A stretch of 64,000 bases of DNA from Diadema setosum (GCA_033980235.1 CM067064.1:28521781-28585780); one strand, 5' to 3'. Numbered from the stretch's first letter, positions 1 through 14,549 are shown. Translations and numbers: made by a program. Notes: generated from the sequence alone by a model not told the origin.

Positions 1-2190
1 CACCCCTGTAAGGGAACCCCTTTCAGCTTTGACCTTTTGACCCATTTTAGAGGAGAAGGGTGGGAAAGACAACCCACCACCCTTGTAAACAAACACTGGA
101 GGAATGGGATGTCTGGTGGTGTGGGACAACTTCCCTAGCCTCTCATCCAGACCCTGAAGCGCAGAAATGATTCTCACTCTCCCGCTGTGAGAGGCACCTC
201 CCGATCCTCCTCATGCCTTCTCTGCCCAGTGCATATGGCATCCTTCAATCTTCTTGCGCTCTCTTGATGAGGGTCCTGGCTACTGTTTTCATCAGAGCAA
301 ATTTTCGGGGCAAATTTGTATTTATGAATGTTCTGCCCCGACTACCAAGGCAACGAGGCATTTACTGCAAAAGATGGATGAGAGTCAGCATCAGCACAGT
401 CATCTCCGGCCAAAATATTTTGATTGTCCACTGCAAGATTGAGCAGTACTGCAAAGGTGTACTCTACATTTTTGAAAAGCATCTTTCAGCACTGGCATTG
501 CATTTTTAAAGCTACACTTGGATTAATCATCAACCTAAGACTGCTATGAGGTCTACAGTAGACAAGTAATCAATGTAGTCTGTTGGGGGTAGAAAACCTG
601 ATGTATGTATGTAGCAAAAAACAAAAACAAAACAACAAAAAAACAACTTTTTGCAAAAAAGTTTTTGCAAATCATCAAAATGTCATCTAATTCTAGCTTA
701 CAACTGTAACCAGTTGCTGTTACCCAGTTTTCAATAATATTGACATACCTAACTGAAGGTGAAAACTTCGAACCATAATTTTGAGAACACCTGTGAAAAA
801 GGTGTTGAATGAAGAATCCCATGCAAGGAGCATCATTAACAATGGACCAAAACATTCTCTTTCTTATAGGTCCCGCAAGGATGCCATATTTGTTTACTCA
901 TGAGAAGCAAATATAATGTCTTCTGAATGTTTGATAAATTCTGTAGCAATATCTGCAATTTCAATTCTATGACAAATTCACTGAATGTTCAGTAACTGCA
1001 AATCCACTTATTGGCCCTCTGAAATCCATACTTTTGATGGATTCTGTTTTTAATCTTTTTTTTTTAAAACTAAATTGTAAGTCACATCTTTTTAAAATTG
1101 ACAGATTACTTTTTTTTTTTGCACATTCCTTCAGCTCATTTTAAAATGCCTGACACACAAACTAGCACCCATAGCACCATTCCAGGGACACAGGCATTGA
1201 ACACATCTTACTGGCATCTTTGATGTAAAGGAGAGCTAGACTAGACAGTTTTGTTACATTTCACTTGACAATACTTTCTTTATAACTCCCCCTCTCTCTC
1301 TCTCATTCAGTCTGTTTCTCTCCCTTTCTTTCTCTGGTTATATGAGAGACATGTCGGAATGTCACAGAGACATGTTCGACATCACTTTGGGCCAGGATGA
1401 TACCAAAGAGATCAGATAGGATGTCGCAGCTGTCTCATCTTTGATTGCCTGTGGCACTGCAGGACCGGGGTTTCCCATGGCGGAGGACCACTTGTCGCGC
1501 CGGCCACGGAGCTGATTGAAACCATGACCCATAAAAACGAAAGAAAGAGAGGGAGAGAGAGACACAAAAACTCCTCCTTGTTTGAGCTACGACTGTTTTC
1601 ACACGGGTTGAGCAACGTAACTGCAATGCTGAATTACAATTGCAACTAAGATTAGAATTATGATCAAAATTAAAATTACAATGACAATTACAGTTATCAT
1701 CCTTACACATGAAAGAGGAAGGCTTTGCATATTTTGCAGTTTTGAAATTCAGAGTGAGGAGAGGACGTGTGGCTTCTTTCCAAGTTTCCATCAATCATTC
1801 TTGAGCAGTAAGGAGCACAGTTTTTCTGCAGAAAGAGTGGTTGACGGGTTACCGTATGCTCCGGTCTCAAACCATGATTTTGCAGTCAATCTGCACACAG
1901 GATTATTCTGGAGGATCATCATTGAATAACACCTCCGAACCATCACTTGAATTACGATTCAAATCACCCTATGTGACTCCAGTTTGCATACACTCAGTCA
2001 AAAGGTATCATTTGAATAATATCGCTAGAATGATGATTCGAATTACGCACACTCAGTACGTGTGAAAACAACCTAAGCTTGCACCCATCTGCCTGGAGGA
2101 GGCTTTCTGGATGGGCATTCATGATCCTACTGTACTCCCATTCAGAGTCATACATTTTAATGTACATACTGAAGCTGGCTTGACAATGCA
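1..2190. other. Unassigned non-coding sequence
   Basis: Left end of the window. It is AT-rich with poly-A/T and CT-rich tracts (for example 1290-1340). There is no recognisable gene apart from a weak GC-rich open frame at 1362-1565 listed separately. If the Lgl-family gene extends leftwards, this would be intron or downstream sequence. Confidence 0.5.
1362..1565 (-). other. Open frame in a GC-rich patch, unrecognised
   Basis: A 67-codon frame in a short patch (about 1370-1530) with clearly higher GC and CpG than its surroundings. An acceptor-like caatcag precedes LRGRRDKWSSAMGNPGP on the minus strand, followed by QAIKDETAATSYLISL. I do not recognise the product. The plus strand of the same patch also has readable frames interrupted by a stop (KEIR, stop, DVAAVSSLIACG). 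It may be a conserved non-coding element rather than an exon. Confidence 0.15.
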
Positions 2191-2555
2191 TTAAAGGGGA
2201 AGGCTTGTAACTGATCAGTGGGAATCAGTGGAAATGCTTGGAGATGATTGTTCCAATCCTTATGGGATTCATTCAAGAGTTCATTGTATATCTATTGTTG
2301 TTTGAAAATGATTTGCTTCAGAATGGTCTCATATTCAAGTAATGTGCAGTTTAATGCTTCCAGGTTAGCGTCCCTGGTCAGTGACGGAGCATTAATCTGC
2401 ACATTACTTGAATATGAGACCGTTCTGAAGCAAATCATTTTCACACAACAATAGATATACAATGAACTCTTGAATGAATCCCATAACGATTGGAACAATC
2501 ATCTCCCAGCATTTCCACTGATTCCCACTGATTAGTTACTAGCCTTCCCCTTTAA
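2191..2555. mobile_element. TTAA-bounded palindromic element (MITE-like)
   Basis: A near-perfect 365 bp inverted repeat. It starts TTAAAGGGGAAGGCT and ends AGCCTTCCCCTTTAA, and the two arms pair along almost their whole length around a short centre near 2365-2390. TTAA at both ends is consistent with a TTAA target duplication. The same peptide-like frame therefore reads from both strands, which is a by-product of the symmetry. No coding capacity. Confidence 0.85.
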
Positions 2556-3246
2556 AATCGGCTAGTTTACAAATAAATCACAAATCATAACCCATCCCCC
2601 ACCCCTTTTCCAATCCATAGTATATGACAGAAGTCTGTTTTTCAAACTTGAATTGACCATTTTTACTTCCTGCTGACTGAATATTTACAGCCTTTCGCCC
2701 TAAATTTCGATACTTGTTGTTGCCGAGATCTTTTTTTTTCTCTCTCTCTTTCTTTCTCAAATCCCGGTTTCACTTTCAGACAGCCAAATGCCACTTTTGA
2801 CTCAATATTATTTGGCAACAAACGGACAATATCAGTCAGCTTGCCAAGAAAGAATTGAACAAAAACATATCAATTTGAGGAGAACTAAAAAACATTGCTT
2901 CAAAATTAGTATCTCTTTTCAGCCAAATATAGACATTTTTTTTTTGCCAACAAAAGGCATTTTCACCCAGACACTGCTCAAGACACAAGGTCAAATGTTT
3001 ATCTTTCAGAATGGAATAACTTGGTACCTTCATGCACATCCATGAAAACAAGCATGATTTTTTTATTTTGTATGGCAAAATTTAGGAATAATGCCCTAGA
3101 CACATCCTAGTCACATATTCAGTCAGACATTTTCAATTATCCATTTGACACCAGCTTATAGCTGACATACTCACATTTAATTAGTGAATTAGCTTTGTTA
3201 ATATTTTTTAAGTGTCAATGGATGAATGTTATACACATTGATTTTT
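2556..3246. other. Unassigned non-coding sequence
   Basis: AT-rich, with CT-rich and poly-T tracts around 2729-2758 and 2937-2946. No gene or repeat family that I recognise. Confidence 0.4.
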
Positions 3247-3321
3247 TTATCTATCTATCTATCTGTCTATTTATCTATCTGTCTATTTATCTATCTGTCT
3301 ATCTATCTACCCATCTGTCTA
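3247..3321. repeat. (TATC)n microsatellite
   Basis: Imperfect tetranucleotide array of TATC with TGTC and TTTA variants. Confidence 0.9.
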
Positions 3322-3987
3322 CAATGTGTCCTTTCTGCTGTGCAAGCCAAAGACTACTAGTTGAAACATTTTTACAAGTGTACAATATGTTGGTAAAGGG
3401 CACCAACAATCCAAGTGTCACTGGTTTCACAGATATTCCACAGTGAAATTATACATCATGTCTTCGACAAGCTTGACTCTTGACAGTTTGCATGTATATA
3501 TCAACATTTATTATTAGTTTCGACCACTTATCCCACAATACAAACAATCATAAAGATAGTAAGTAAAACTCATTGATTACATACAGTACAATGGCATCTC
3601 ACATAAACTTGAATACTTTCAATCTCAGAGTCAAATATACATTGAAAATCTAGGTATGACATGGCATTTAACTTGCAGGCCTACATACAAATCTAAATAG
3701 AAACTTGGCTGACACCTACGCTTGCTCGCCCTATCACGTTTTATGACTTCGGGCTCAGTACGTGTTGCATAAACCAGGTGAGAACGAAGGCCTTTTGTGT
3801 GCACTGATGGGATACCACATTGCATGGGACAGACATGATGTGCTAATGAGCTCATAGTGTGGGGCAGCATCTTCCAGTGAAGAGCACAGAAATTGAATGC
3901 TTGTGAATTTATGTATGTCACAAGCCAACCACAGCATGTCAAGATCTGATCTCCTGTATCTCTTTTCCCTCTCTTCCTCCTTTTCTC

Positions 3988-4269
3988 ATCCATCCATCTA
4001 TCTATCTATCCATCTATCTATCTATCTATCCATCTATCTATCTATCTATCTATCCATCCATCCATCCATCTATCTATCTATCTATCTAACTATCTATCTA
4101 ACTATCTATCTATCTATCTATCTATATATCTAACTATCTATCTATCTATCTATCTATCCATCCATCTATCTATCTATCTATCTATCCATCCATCAATCCA
4201 TCTATCTATCTATCTATCTATCTAACTATCTATCTAACTATCTATCTATCTATCTATCTATATATCTAA

Positions 4270-4301
<32 letters not shown>

Positions 4302-4309
4302 ATATCTAA

Positions 4310-4355
<46 letters not shown>

Positions 4356-4356
4356 C
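3988..4356. repeat. Long (TATC)n microsatellite
   Basis: About 370 bp of TATC with interspersed CATC, TAAC and TATA units. Blocks of the variant pattern are themselves repeated (for example a TATATATCTAACTATC block recurs three times), showing higher-order duplication of the array. Reads as GATA on the minus strand. Confidence 0.95.
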
Positions 4357-4655
4357 TCAGAGCATGATGACCTTTGAACTTTGGTACATAAATCCCTCAT
4401 ACCCATTTGATTCTTGGCCTTTTATTCCTGTATTTCACCCTGCAACATCCATTCCCACACTGCCTGTCCATTACTAGCCAGGCTGTTTGTTTGTGTGTGA
4501 CTGTGAGTGTGGAAAGCTGGATGTGGTTCCTCAAGTATCCCATCCATTTGTACAAAACATTTTCTTCATGCCATTAATTAGGTCTCCTGATGCCTTTGAT
4601 GGTCTATAAAATCCTCTAAAATTAACATCTTCTCCATAAGAATGACCTACATAGT

Positions 4656-4924
4656 AACTGTTACAGCAAAAATTATTGTGTGCACAAAACTTTAATGAAT
4701 TTCACAAGGAGCCAAGAAATTCAAAAGTAGAATGCATAATGTGAAAGCTTTTGTCAATTCACATGAAAGTTTTTATCTCCGCAATCCACTAAACTGAATG
4801 CAATCTGTGTAGCATACGCATATTTTTTCATGGTCGGCAACTCACGAAAGTTTCATGCTGCGAAAAAGGTCATCATCTCCAATTCACAAAAATTTCATGC
4901 CACAAATGATTCTGGTTTTACAGT
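4656..4924. mobile_element. Small interspersed element, CTGGTTTTACAG-ended family, copy 1
   Basis: Starts AACTGTTACAGCAAAA and ends TCTGGTTTTACAGT, weakly inverted ends. Inside are alternating AATTCAC/AAATTTCATGC motifs. Related copies lie at 17295-17476 and 62821-63028 in the opposite orientation. Non-coding; superfamily not identified. Confidence 0.5.
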
Positions 4925-7900
4925 CATCTCCCTGGTGATATCTGAAATGGGAGACTCATTCAGTGTGACGACCTTTTGGAGTCATTCATTTTCTGGTTTG
5001 CCTCTGATCTTTTTTTCTTTTTTTTTAAATTTCTCTAGTGGACATTCACAAAAGTTTAATGGTACCCCTGGCTATTTGCCAACCCACATTGTCAAACATT
5101 ATAGTCATACCATGGAAGGCAGTTATGTTCCCGCCAAAACTTATCAAGAGTCCAAAGTTTAATTAAACATCATTTGCACCGACACTTGATCATTGCTTTA
5201 GAAATGTGTGTGTGTGGGGGGGGGGGGTATTTTTTTTTCTCTCATTCCCTATCTATTTCATTCATTGCTCTCTCATGTGTGTTTTGTCTCTCAACTTGGC
5301 GCTAGGTACCGAGAAAAGGACCGCCTTAGAAATGAGACTTCGTCTGCAGTCGAAATTGTACAGACCACTTCAATGCATTTTTTTTTTTTTTTTTTTATAT
5401 ATGACCATTTTATCATGACTGATGGTACAATGTGGGATTTGGGGATGCAAACTGATAGTCATATTTTGGCCAACAAGAATCACAAGACATTTCGCCGCCA
5501 CAAGTACACATGCATCATACCAAAACCACTTGTCGCTTCAAAGGGATGAATGCAGCTTCCGATTTGTTGCTATTGTTGTTGTTGTTTTTTTCATAAACAT
5601 TACCCCACTGCCTTCTCCCAAATCAAAAGGGATAACTCTACAAGCACGCAGGGGGAAAAATGACAATATTGCTTTGAAATCTTGGCTGTAGTAACCTGAA
5701 TGGCTGTGCAAATGAATTTGTGAGAAAATCACTTTTGGAGGCAACTTCAATAGGAGATAATGGTTAATGGTTCATAGGACACTAACTCTGGTAGAAAAAA
5801 AGAATGGAAAAAAAAAAAGAAGAATAAATATAATGAAAAAGTCAGTCACGACTCAATGAAATTTGTTCTTTTATGAATGAATGGCTGAATAAAAGAGAAT
5901 AAGAGAATATCCCCAACCCTGATCTACTTGTGTCTGTTGAAGTGGCTAGGTAGGGGGGGGGGGGGGGGTGAAAGGAGGGGGATAAAGGGAAAAGGGGCTA
6001 ACATGTGATCCAGTATTGTGCTGTCCAAGGGTAATTATAACGACATCTCAGTGAACACACTTGGAGTAAACTTTGATTTAAAGAATAAAATATAGCTACC
6101 CTTGTGACAATGTAACATCAATTTTTTTTTTTCATTCAAACTGTATCTACTTTATGCTCTATAGAGAAGAAACAAAATAAAAACAAACCCATTGTCACAA
6201 CAGTTGTATCATTAATTGGATTTGGACATTCAGAGAGATCAATGTTTTAACCACAAAAGAGGAAAAAAAATCATTGATTTCCACTGACAGCACATGGAGT
6301 TTAACATGAATGAAATTCCATTCTGGCCTTTTTTCCAACCTGTGGGCAAAGAGTGGAGCTGCATTGTCATCTCAAACACGTTCTTTGCTTTCCTAACACT
6401 AAAAACGGCACACACAACCACAAGTTCCTGGGACAGTACACAGGTCTGAAGAAGAAGATGCTGTCTTTACAGCACAGCTACTTGATGAAGGCTTGTATCA
6501 AATACTGGACAATGACAGGCACAGTCTGTATAAGCTTTCTTTTTTTTCTGAATGAATACAATTCAGTCAAAGGGCTCGGCTACACTTGACTTCGCAGACG
6601 GTGAATGCTTTGATCTTTGCACTGCACACCAGGCTGCAACAATTCTTGCTCGTCTGAACTGTTCGTGAGAAATTTTCTCTCACAGAGATCGGACCAAAAC
6701 TTTCATGAAAATTACTGAGGAAAAGTACAGATACTCTGGCATTTCCAAAAGAGTTTACATACAATTGTATGCATATCACCTGTACCTAGATGTATGTTTA
6801 CTGGGGAGTTTGTTTTTATTGATACCTAATTACAGTGAAGTTGAACATGGACTGGCATTTCAATTTAACCAACTGCTAATAGGTTCCCACTGAGTCATGC
6901 ACTACACTTATGAGTGCATACAACATCTGAGAGAGAAAGGGCTACTATCCCAAACCTCTTAGCTTTGCGTGGGAGGGATGTGGGAGGTACATGTATCCTA
7001 CAGAACTGAAAAGTCTGACGAAACATATCAATTGACGTCTCAATAGTTATGCAGAGAAGTTTAATTTTGGGGGGGTAATAATGATTTCTCTCCAAAAACT
7101 GTGAGCTTATTTGATGGAACATGGAACATGCACACCATACATACACATAATCAATACAAGAGGGTTATCTGCAAGTGTGTACAAAAAACTGTACGATAAT
7201 CATGAGAGGTACGGTGTGGGATTGTCTCCTACTCTTAAATACAGCCCTGCAGGGTGTTACGAAAAGAATTCATCATTAACGACTTTGCGCCGTGTCTTCC
7301 CACTCATCTGAATTTAAGCTTATTGAGTCATTCAGTGTCTACATCACTATGTGGTAATATGCGCACATTCAAGATGGTTGCTCAAATTAGTTTCACCAGG
7401 CTAGGATAGGATGTAAACCAATGAACCCCAAACAAGAATAGGGGTGGGGGGGGGGGAATTAAGTCAGAAGATATTGGGAGAATAAGAGAAATAGAAATTG
7501 ACTCATATGGAGACAAAGTGAGAGAGAGAGAGAGAGAGACAAAGAGGGAGAGATGTTAACAGAAAGAGAGTGAAATTGGAGGAGAGGGGAGACAGCACCA
7601 GAAAGCTATACATACTGTAGGCATACATCATAGTCTTTGTCTCCACAAGTGCTGGGTCAACTGAAATGTTTACACCCTCATCTAACATCCCATCAAAGTA
7701 AGGCAAGGGGCATCAGGGGGACTTCATGAAGAGAAATTTGTCTGGTTAAGATAGGTGAGAGAGTGACTTTTCAAGAGCTTGACTGGTGGGCTTAACATTT
7801 AAAACCAAATCAATGTCAAGCAGGAAGCAGGGAGGAAGGAATTCAAAATGCTGCTGCAAATAGACTGCTCTGACTTACACAAATTACAATATATGGGACC

Positions 7901-10013
7901 GAATACAAGTTTCTTGTGTTGATTCCAACTTCAGAGAATCTATATTATGCCATCTCTCTATTCAGAATGGCAACTCAAACTCCCAGCAGATGGAAAGCAC
8001 TACAGGACATTTTTTTTTTCTTTTCAGGATTTTTTTTTTCATTTTTGCAAAATTTGTAATGATAATTTTACTACCATTTGTTGTCAAGCATATCAAAAGC
8101 TTTTACAGCACAGAAGAATATGATATGTACATATATTTTATGTTCAATAAATTGATATTATTTATCAATCATTTCTGGTATAACCATCTATGACATCCTC
8201 TGCAATATATTCATCATTAATGTTAATAATATCCTTATCAGTACTGTTATTAATATCAGCGCCATCATGTCCATTGTTATATTGACACCTACTAACTTGA
8301 ATTACATTCATAAGCCTTTTATGCGAGTCACACACATTGATGGCAGTATCACACCTGCTATTAAGCAGCAAACCTTTCATGGTTGGAGTGATTAAAGTGG
8401 CCGTTGGCCTTGGTGACGAATCAGGAGATTAGAAATTAATCATCTTTTAATGAAGCTGGTCAGTTTTTACGGGGACTGGAGTTGGCTACACTCTGGTGCA
8501 ATCTCACGCTGCAACGCTTTCAGAAGAGGACAATATCCAGTCGAATCCCCCATTTCCCTACGGTCAGAAATGTCAGTACTCATTTCCCAAACAATAACGA
8601 GTTGATTCCTGGCATTGACGTCCAAACTAACACTGGAATGGCACCCATCAAATTAAAAACGCATTTAATTTCTGAGGTTCATTTCACAATATGATCATGA
8701 ATATCATCATTGCAAATTCACAAAGAAGTCGTTCTTTGACAGTATTTTCTTCCTTATCAATTCTGTATGTGGTTGCTAGGTAGCTGCTACTAAGCAACCA
8801 GATAGCTTTACAGATGGTTGATTTCTGTGCTTGTACATGTACAATCTGATGTTGTTAGCAAATGGCTTTAAAAAAAAAAAGGACATACTTTACAGACTGT
8901 ACTGAACAATACACCTTTAGAATAAACCAACCCTTTGTGGACTAAAATTACATTAACAGGCAAATTCAATATACTGCATGATCTTAAAAGTAAAAGTTAA
9001 TCATTACACAGAGTGCACAGTAAATAAGAATTACACAGTTAAATGGCAAAATGACAGAAAGATTTTTCTTTAGTAGAGAAAACATTATAATGATAGGAAG
9101 TGAGATTAGTTATACATAGTTTTTAATAGAATATAACTAATGAACTAGCACTGCATTCATGAACTGGTCCCATACAATTGTGTGACGAGGGAAAAATCAA
9201 TAGATCACCTCTCCCTTGTAAATTAGGAAAATATGCATAAACATAAACCAATTACTACTGATTTTCAAATGGCAGAGCTGCAATAGTGTTGGTTAGTTAA
9301 GCTTTGTTTGAACAAATTGCAACAGAATTTATCTTTTTCTCCTCTTGTTTTCCACATTTTAAATAGTTTTTTGTCTTTGCAGATCAGATGAATATACATG
9401 TACACTTGTATTCAAAATGTAGCATGCTTCACTTGTACACTATAGTTGTATTTACAGTTCAGGAACTCAATCTAGGCATTCAATGCAATGAAGAATTGCA
9501 GACATTTGATTTGATCAAAGATTATCTGCTTCATAAAAGACAACACCAATGGCTCTGAACCAATTGTCGAAAAAGTATGTATCAAGCATGCAAATTATTA
9601 GGAGATGACAACAACATACAAGTGTGCAGTCTTCATTTATTTGAGCTGATGCGTGATAAGACAATGCTCAAGATGTCTTGTAAGTTCCATAAAAACATAA
9701 AATGAAGTGGGCCTGGAAATCAGGCTAAGCTCTGCCAATATCACAGCCCTCCCTCCACCCTCTCAGTTACGATGTGACACATTCTCAAACTGGTGTCGCC
9801 GCAAACATCTTCCCCCCTCCACTGGACTTTCACCTCTTGGCCCAATTTCATTCTCATGATTCACATGGTGATGGTGGGGGGCACGGGAGGGGCTCTTTGA
9901 TATTGTCTTGCGAGGGCGTGAAACATGTGTATTGTCTTTGAGAGCTGGGTTTTGATGGAACCGTTCCTCAACTCAAACTAATAGAACACTGGAAGGGCAT
10001 GCTTCCTTGTAGA
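4925..10013. other. Unassigned non-coding sequence with simple repeats
   Basis: No exon recognised. It contains poly-G runs (5217-5227, 5955-5968), poly-T runs (5379-5397, 8009-8040) and a (GA)n tract at 7518-7540. Open frames here are short and low in complexity. Presumptive intron or downstream sequence of the Lgl-family gene, if that gene continues leftwards. Confidence 0.45.
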
Positions 10014-10392
10014 TACGGTCAAACCTGTCTAAAGCGGCCACCCAAGGGACACAACAAATGTGGCCACTATACACAGGTCAGTGGCCATTTTGAATGTCAA
10101 CACTTGCATTGCACAAAGCACTTGCATTGTATAAAAGCATAAAATACCGCATGAACGTATAACCATCGTATTCATGGCTGATTTAGAACAGATTAGATAA
10201 AGTTTTGTGGCCGCTATGTGCAGTTAGATATTCACCACAGGATATAAAATGAGTGGCCGCTGGCCACATAGGCAAGTGACCGCTATGAAAAGGGTCTATA
10301 ATACAGCAATTTCATGCGGGGAATTTTTCAGTAAATGCTGTAAGCAGGTGGCCACTATTGACAGGTGGCCGCTCAGACAGGTTTGACTGTAC
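10014..10392. mobile_element. TIR element with GTGGCC-type internal repeats (MITE-like)
   Basis: Bounded by TACGGTCAAACCTGTCTAAA on the left and TCAGACAGGTTTGACTGTA on the right, inverted ends of about 19 bp followed by a shared GCGGCCAC motif. TA at both outer ends fits a TA target duplication. Internally GTGGCC(A/G)CTAT motifs recur several times on both strands. Non-coding and about 380 bp, so non-autonomous. Confidence 0.75.
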
Positions 10393-12350
10393 CATGTAAA
10401 AAGAAATCAACCTATATTGGTAAAGAAAACAGACTGATGTAAATTTTTTTATTTTTTTTTTTCAGAAAAAAACCCACATATTTCCAAGGGTGATGAATAG
10501 ACAAAAGGATAAGAGGGAGGAATATTTTCAATGGGTTTTCATACCACTTGCTAATCTCACTCCCCCTCTCACTCCATCTCCCCTTTCTCTCCATATATAT
10601 CTCTCTCTGCCCATTTCTCTCCTTATATGATTTTTGACTGCCTGCATCATTTAACAAGTATATATCCTCTTGGCCATGTTTTGACAGAAGTTATCCCAGT
10701 GTTTGTGCAGCTACAACATGCACGAATAACAAAAACAAGGCTTCAAAGATCATCATGAAAAACCAAGGCTATTATTGATGGAACCATGTGAGCATGGCAT
10801 CTCTTTTCCACTAATAATGACAATGATAATACTAAAGCCTCTCCCAGCTCTACCAGTCTTGTAATTCATGTTTTGTTGGACAACAATGTTGTTTTCCTAT
10901 CGCTTGTCTTTCCCACCCTATTGCATTTCCCTTTGATCAAGCTCCCTCTCTGAATCATTAGCTTTCTCCCTCCTTTCCATCTCTTTCTCTTCCCTCATAT
11001 TCTAGACTATCACTCTATCCAGTTTCTTTCTTCCCTCCTGTCCATATCCATCAATCACCCTGTTCAATCCACACCATTATCCCACTATAAATCTGTCTTA
11101 GCACATCCAAGATTACGCTGATCTTTGGATCTGTCTACATGTAGTTTTCATCTACATCTATCATAGCTTTATTGCAAACTCCTCACACATACACATGCAA
11201 ACACGCAAAAACATTATTTGCACTGCAGTCTTCAAATCCATGCAATATTTATCCATGAGTTTACATTATCGATAGCTCTGCTCATATCCATCCTCCAATA
11301 GATTAACAACGTTTGTTTTTTTCCTGGGCCGCGGCACTGATGGTATGGGTTGCCTTGGTTATAACACGAAGGGGAAGGGAAAGTGAAATCGAAGCACTCT
11401 GTCGTGTTGCTTTGACACACATTTGGTTGCCATTTCTGGCATACCACGCAGCAGAAGTCCACAACCCTGGCCAACGCCATCTAGTGTTTCAAATAGTCTC
11501 TTTTGCTCAGAAGAAATACACCAGAAGTTATGCAAATGGGCAAAGCATAAAGAGATATTTGCCTTGAAGTCAATATCAGCAAGAAAGTGGAGTGGGGGAA
11601 GGGGGTTGGGAGGCTTTCTTGACCCCACATGAGCATCAAGCAATGTTTTTAATCTGAGTGAATAATTGTGCTAATATGACAAAAGAAGACACATTTTCAT
11701 TAGTAAACGTTGCAAAACTCGTCTACCGAAATAGCTTGTCAGATGCAAAAAATATTACCCATCTAGCTCTATGAATGCTCAAAATCATGGGTAAGTTTAT
11801 TAACTCTGAACCATTTATCACAATATAAAAAAAAAACCCAACAACTTTGGAACACTGTTACTTGCTCTGTAAGTTGAATTATGCAGCATTATTCAGCATT
11901 TTGAATGATCACAAGTAGTGTTCTCTATCACACATTTCACCAATAAGCGGCACACACAAATTCATCCTTGTTCCAGCGTGCATTTAAAGCCAATGCCTAC
12001 TTCTGAATAATGGTTGAAAAATTGGAAGTTACACCAAGGTGGAGGAGGGAAACTTGTACTCCAACGTTTCATCTAATTCATGTTCCAACACAAATTATTG
12101 GAGGATAGCTCTCAGACTAGAAGCATTTACACCAACAGCACAAAATCACAACATGAAAGTGAAAGTTGCTATGCAACTGTGTCAAAAGCCACCAGAAACA
12201 CTGCCCATGAAAATGCACACCAGAGAGCAAGTTATCTGACTCCACATGAAGTTTGCTACCACAAAGTGCGGTGTGAACCTGAAAAGCGTAAAACTCCTGA
12301 TTATGTCACATTCCCTCAGTATTTAGATTTCTCCCTGCAGCTATGAGCAA

Positions 12351-12382
<32 letters not shown>

Positions 12383-14348
12383 ACCAAGAAAAAAAAATAG
12401 ACTGCTAAGTGAATTTCACAAACACATTTTTGGTTGTTTTTTCACCTGTATTTTTCTGTTGCTCTATGACATCACAAGGTTTTGTTGCAGCGTGACTAGA
12501 AGGGCTAAACTTTGTGACAATTTCTTTTAAATATTGCAATGTTTCCCAGTGTGAATGGACCTCTTGAAGAAACTCCATGGATGATGATCTGGCTGAATTT
12601 CTCTGGTATGAAAGGGGTATGAGTCACACTTGGTGGGCGTGGGTATCACCTTTCTCTGGAATGAACCACCTGATAGGTAACAAGGCTGGTGTCAAGTTTA
12701 GAGAAACAACAATAGAGAAAGGGGCGAGGAAATCTACATGTACGAGTCTTTTCTACCTTTCCTCACAAGTCCCCATTCTTCTGATGGAAATGAAGTTTTC
12801 TTTACCCTAACGTAGCCAATCTGCGGTCGTGGGAGGGAGGATTTTAAGTTCAGTGCTGATACCAGCTAGAGCACATCTTCCGATTTAAGAAAACACCGTT
12901 GTTCACGAATGGGACAGCTGTATGAACAAAATGAAAGGCCACTGCTAAATCAGGCACAGCTTACAATAACCTACATTCTTCAGTTTCATCAAAGCCTAAG
13001 CACACAGTCACAGATAAAGCCTCCTCTTTGATCCTTGGTAACAGTTCTACCAATAAATGTCATTAGTCATGTTGGAGGACAATTCATCCCTCCCCCCATT
13101 CTCCACCCCACCCTCCAATAAAATAAAGAAACACAAATATTTTGAAAGAAAACACTTACGATGTAGGCCCTGTATGATGGTAAAATTCAGACACCATTAA
13201 AATATTTCATTGTTGGTATATAATACAGCAGTACAGGAGCATCTCACATACCCCACACTGATTTGTGACTGTGACCGTGACTGACATTTCAATCCACATA
13301 TTGCCATGTGCAATAAATCTTTACCATTTTCACTCTTTTCTTTAAAACAGACAGTCCCCCCCCCCCCCCCCCCAATACTCGACTCATTTCATATCTGGGA
13401 AAGCAAGTTCTGATTTTATCTGCCAGGACACACATGAAAAATGTGCCTTCATGCAAGAAGTTCCGAAAAAGAAAAATCATATTTCAGGTTCTTCCAGATT
13501 AAAATTCAAGTACAATGTACATGTACAGTATGTACAGAGTCAAGTGCCCAGATATGATCAGTCTATGATGGGATCTTTTAGTCATAATTCTCACATTAAA
13601 CAATTTTTGCCCAAAGATTTTTCTCTACTTGCTTTTTTGATATTACTGTGAATATATCAAGAAACTTGCTCTTTAACTCACATATATTTTCTATAAAGAA
13701 TGCTGACAGACTTAAAGAAACTGATAAAACCATCCACTTACACAGGTAGCATTGCAAAATACATTCGATGTACATCATTCCAAAAACAAGAAAAAAAGGG
13801 CCAATATAATCATGTATGAGGAAATATATGAAACACATATAATATATTGATTTATCTATTAAAAGAATATAACATACATGACATACATACTTATCATCTG
13901 TAAGACAACAATCAAACCACAAGCCTTAGTATGACTCATTCCTCTTATATCTGCAGAGTCAACACAGATACATTAATCCATTGCTTATGGGAAGCCAGTG
14001 CGCCATGCATTACAGACTACTTTTATGGTATAAACTATGATATCTCAGTCGCAAGTGGGTTAACATTTCACGCTCCTTGAAAAGTCCATGTTTGCTCAAC
14101 AGCTATGATGCATTTCCATCCTACACTCCGGTACAACCTTTGAATATCGCCCATTCAGACTTTGCCTCGTGACTCAATAAAAAAGAAGAAAGGCTGCCGA
14201 TGACTCATTCTGATGGGCAACACCTTCAATTCCAGGGCACACTTCCTCTCTGTTTGAATTAGAATCTTTCGACATAGCTTTTTTTTTCCTTCTTTTTTTT
14301 TTTAATGGCCACTCCCTTTATTAATATATCATAAAACGAGGACCATAA

Positions 14349-14549
14349 AACGTACCCGCAGGATTACCATCAGTCACGGATGACTACATGAGGTGTGCGA
14401 TGTGTCTAGCACCACCATGCGAGAACCATGACAGATGCTGCTTATTCAAGCCACCCGCCGACCCTGAGAAACTGGGCAGTGGCTCGGGAATATCATCACA
14501 TGTCATTCCCTGGCAATGTCAATGTTGCAAAAGCTTCATGACGATTGAG
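14349..14549 (+). other. Cysteine-rich open frame, unrecognised
   Basis: An open frame bounded by stops. A possible acceptor (cccgcag, ending 14361) precedes GLPSVTDDYMRCAMCLAPPC, then ENHDRCCLFKPPADPEKLG and a further WQCQCC before the TGA. The patch has higher GC and CpG than its surroundings. There is no family match that I can name. The cysteine spacing is not a zinc-finger or EGF pattern that I recognise, so chance or a conserved non-coding element is as likely as an exon. Confidence 0.12.

Noticed and set aside
2248..2498. Matching 68-residue frames on both strands
   Set aside because: They arise from the symmetry of the 365 bp palindrome at 2191-2555 and do not indicate a gene.
3195..4133. 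Frames rich in YLSI repeats
   Set aside because: Translation of (TATC)n microsatellite.
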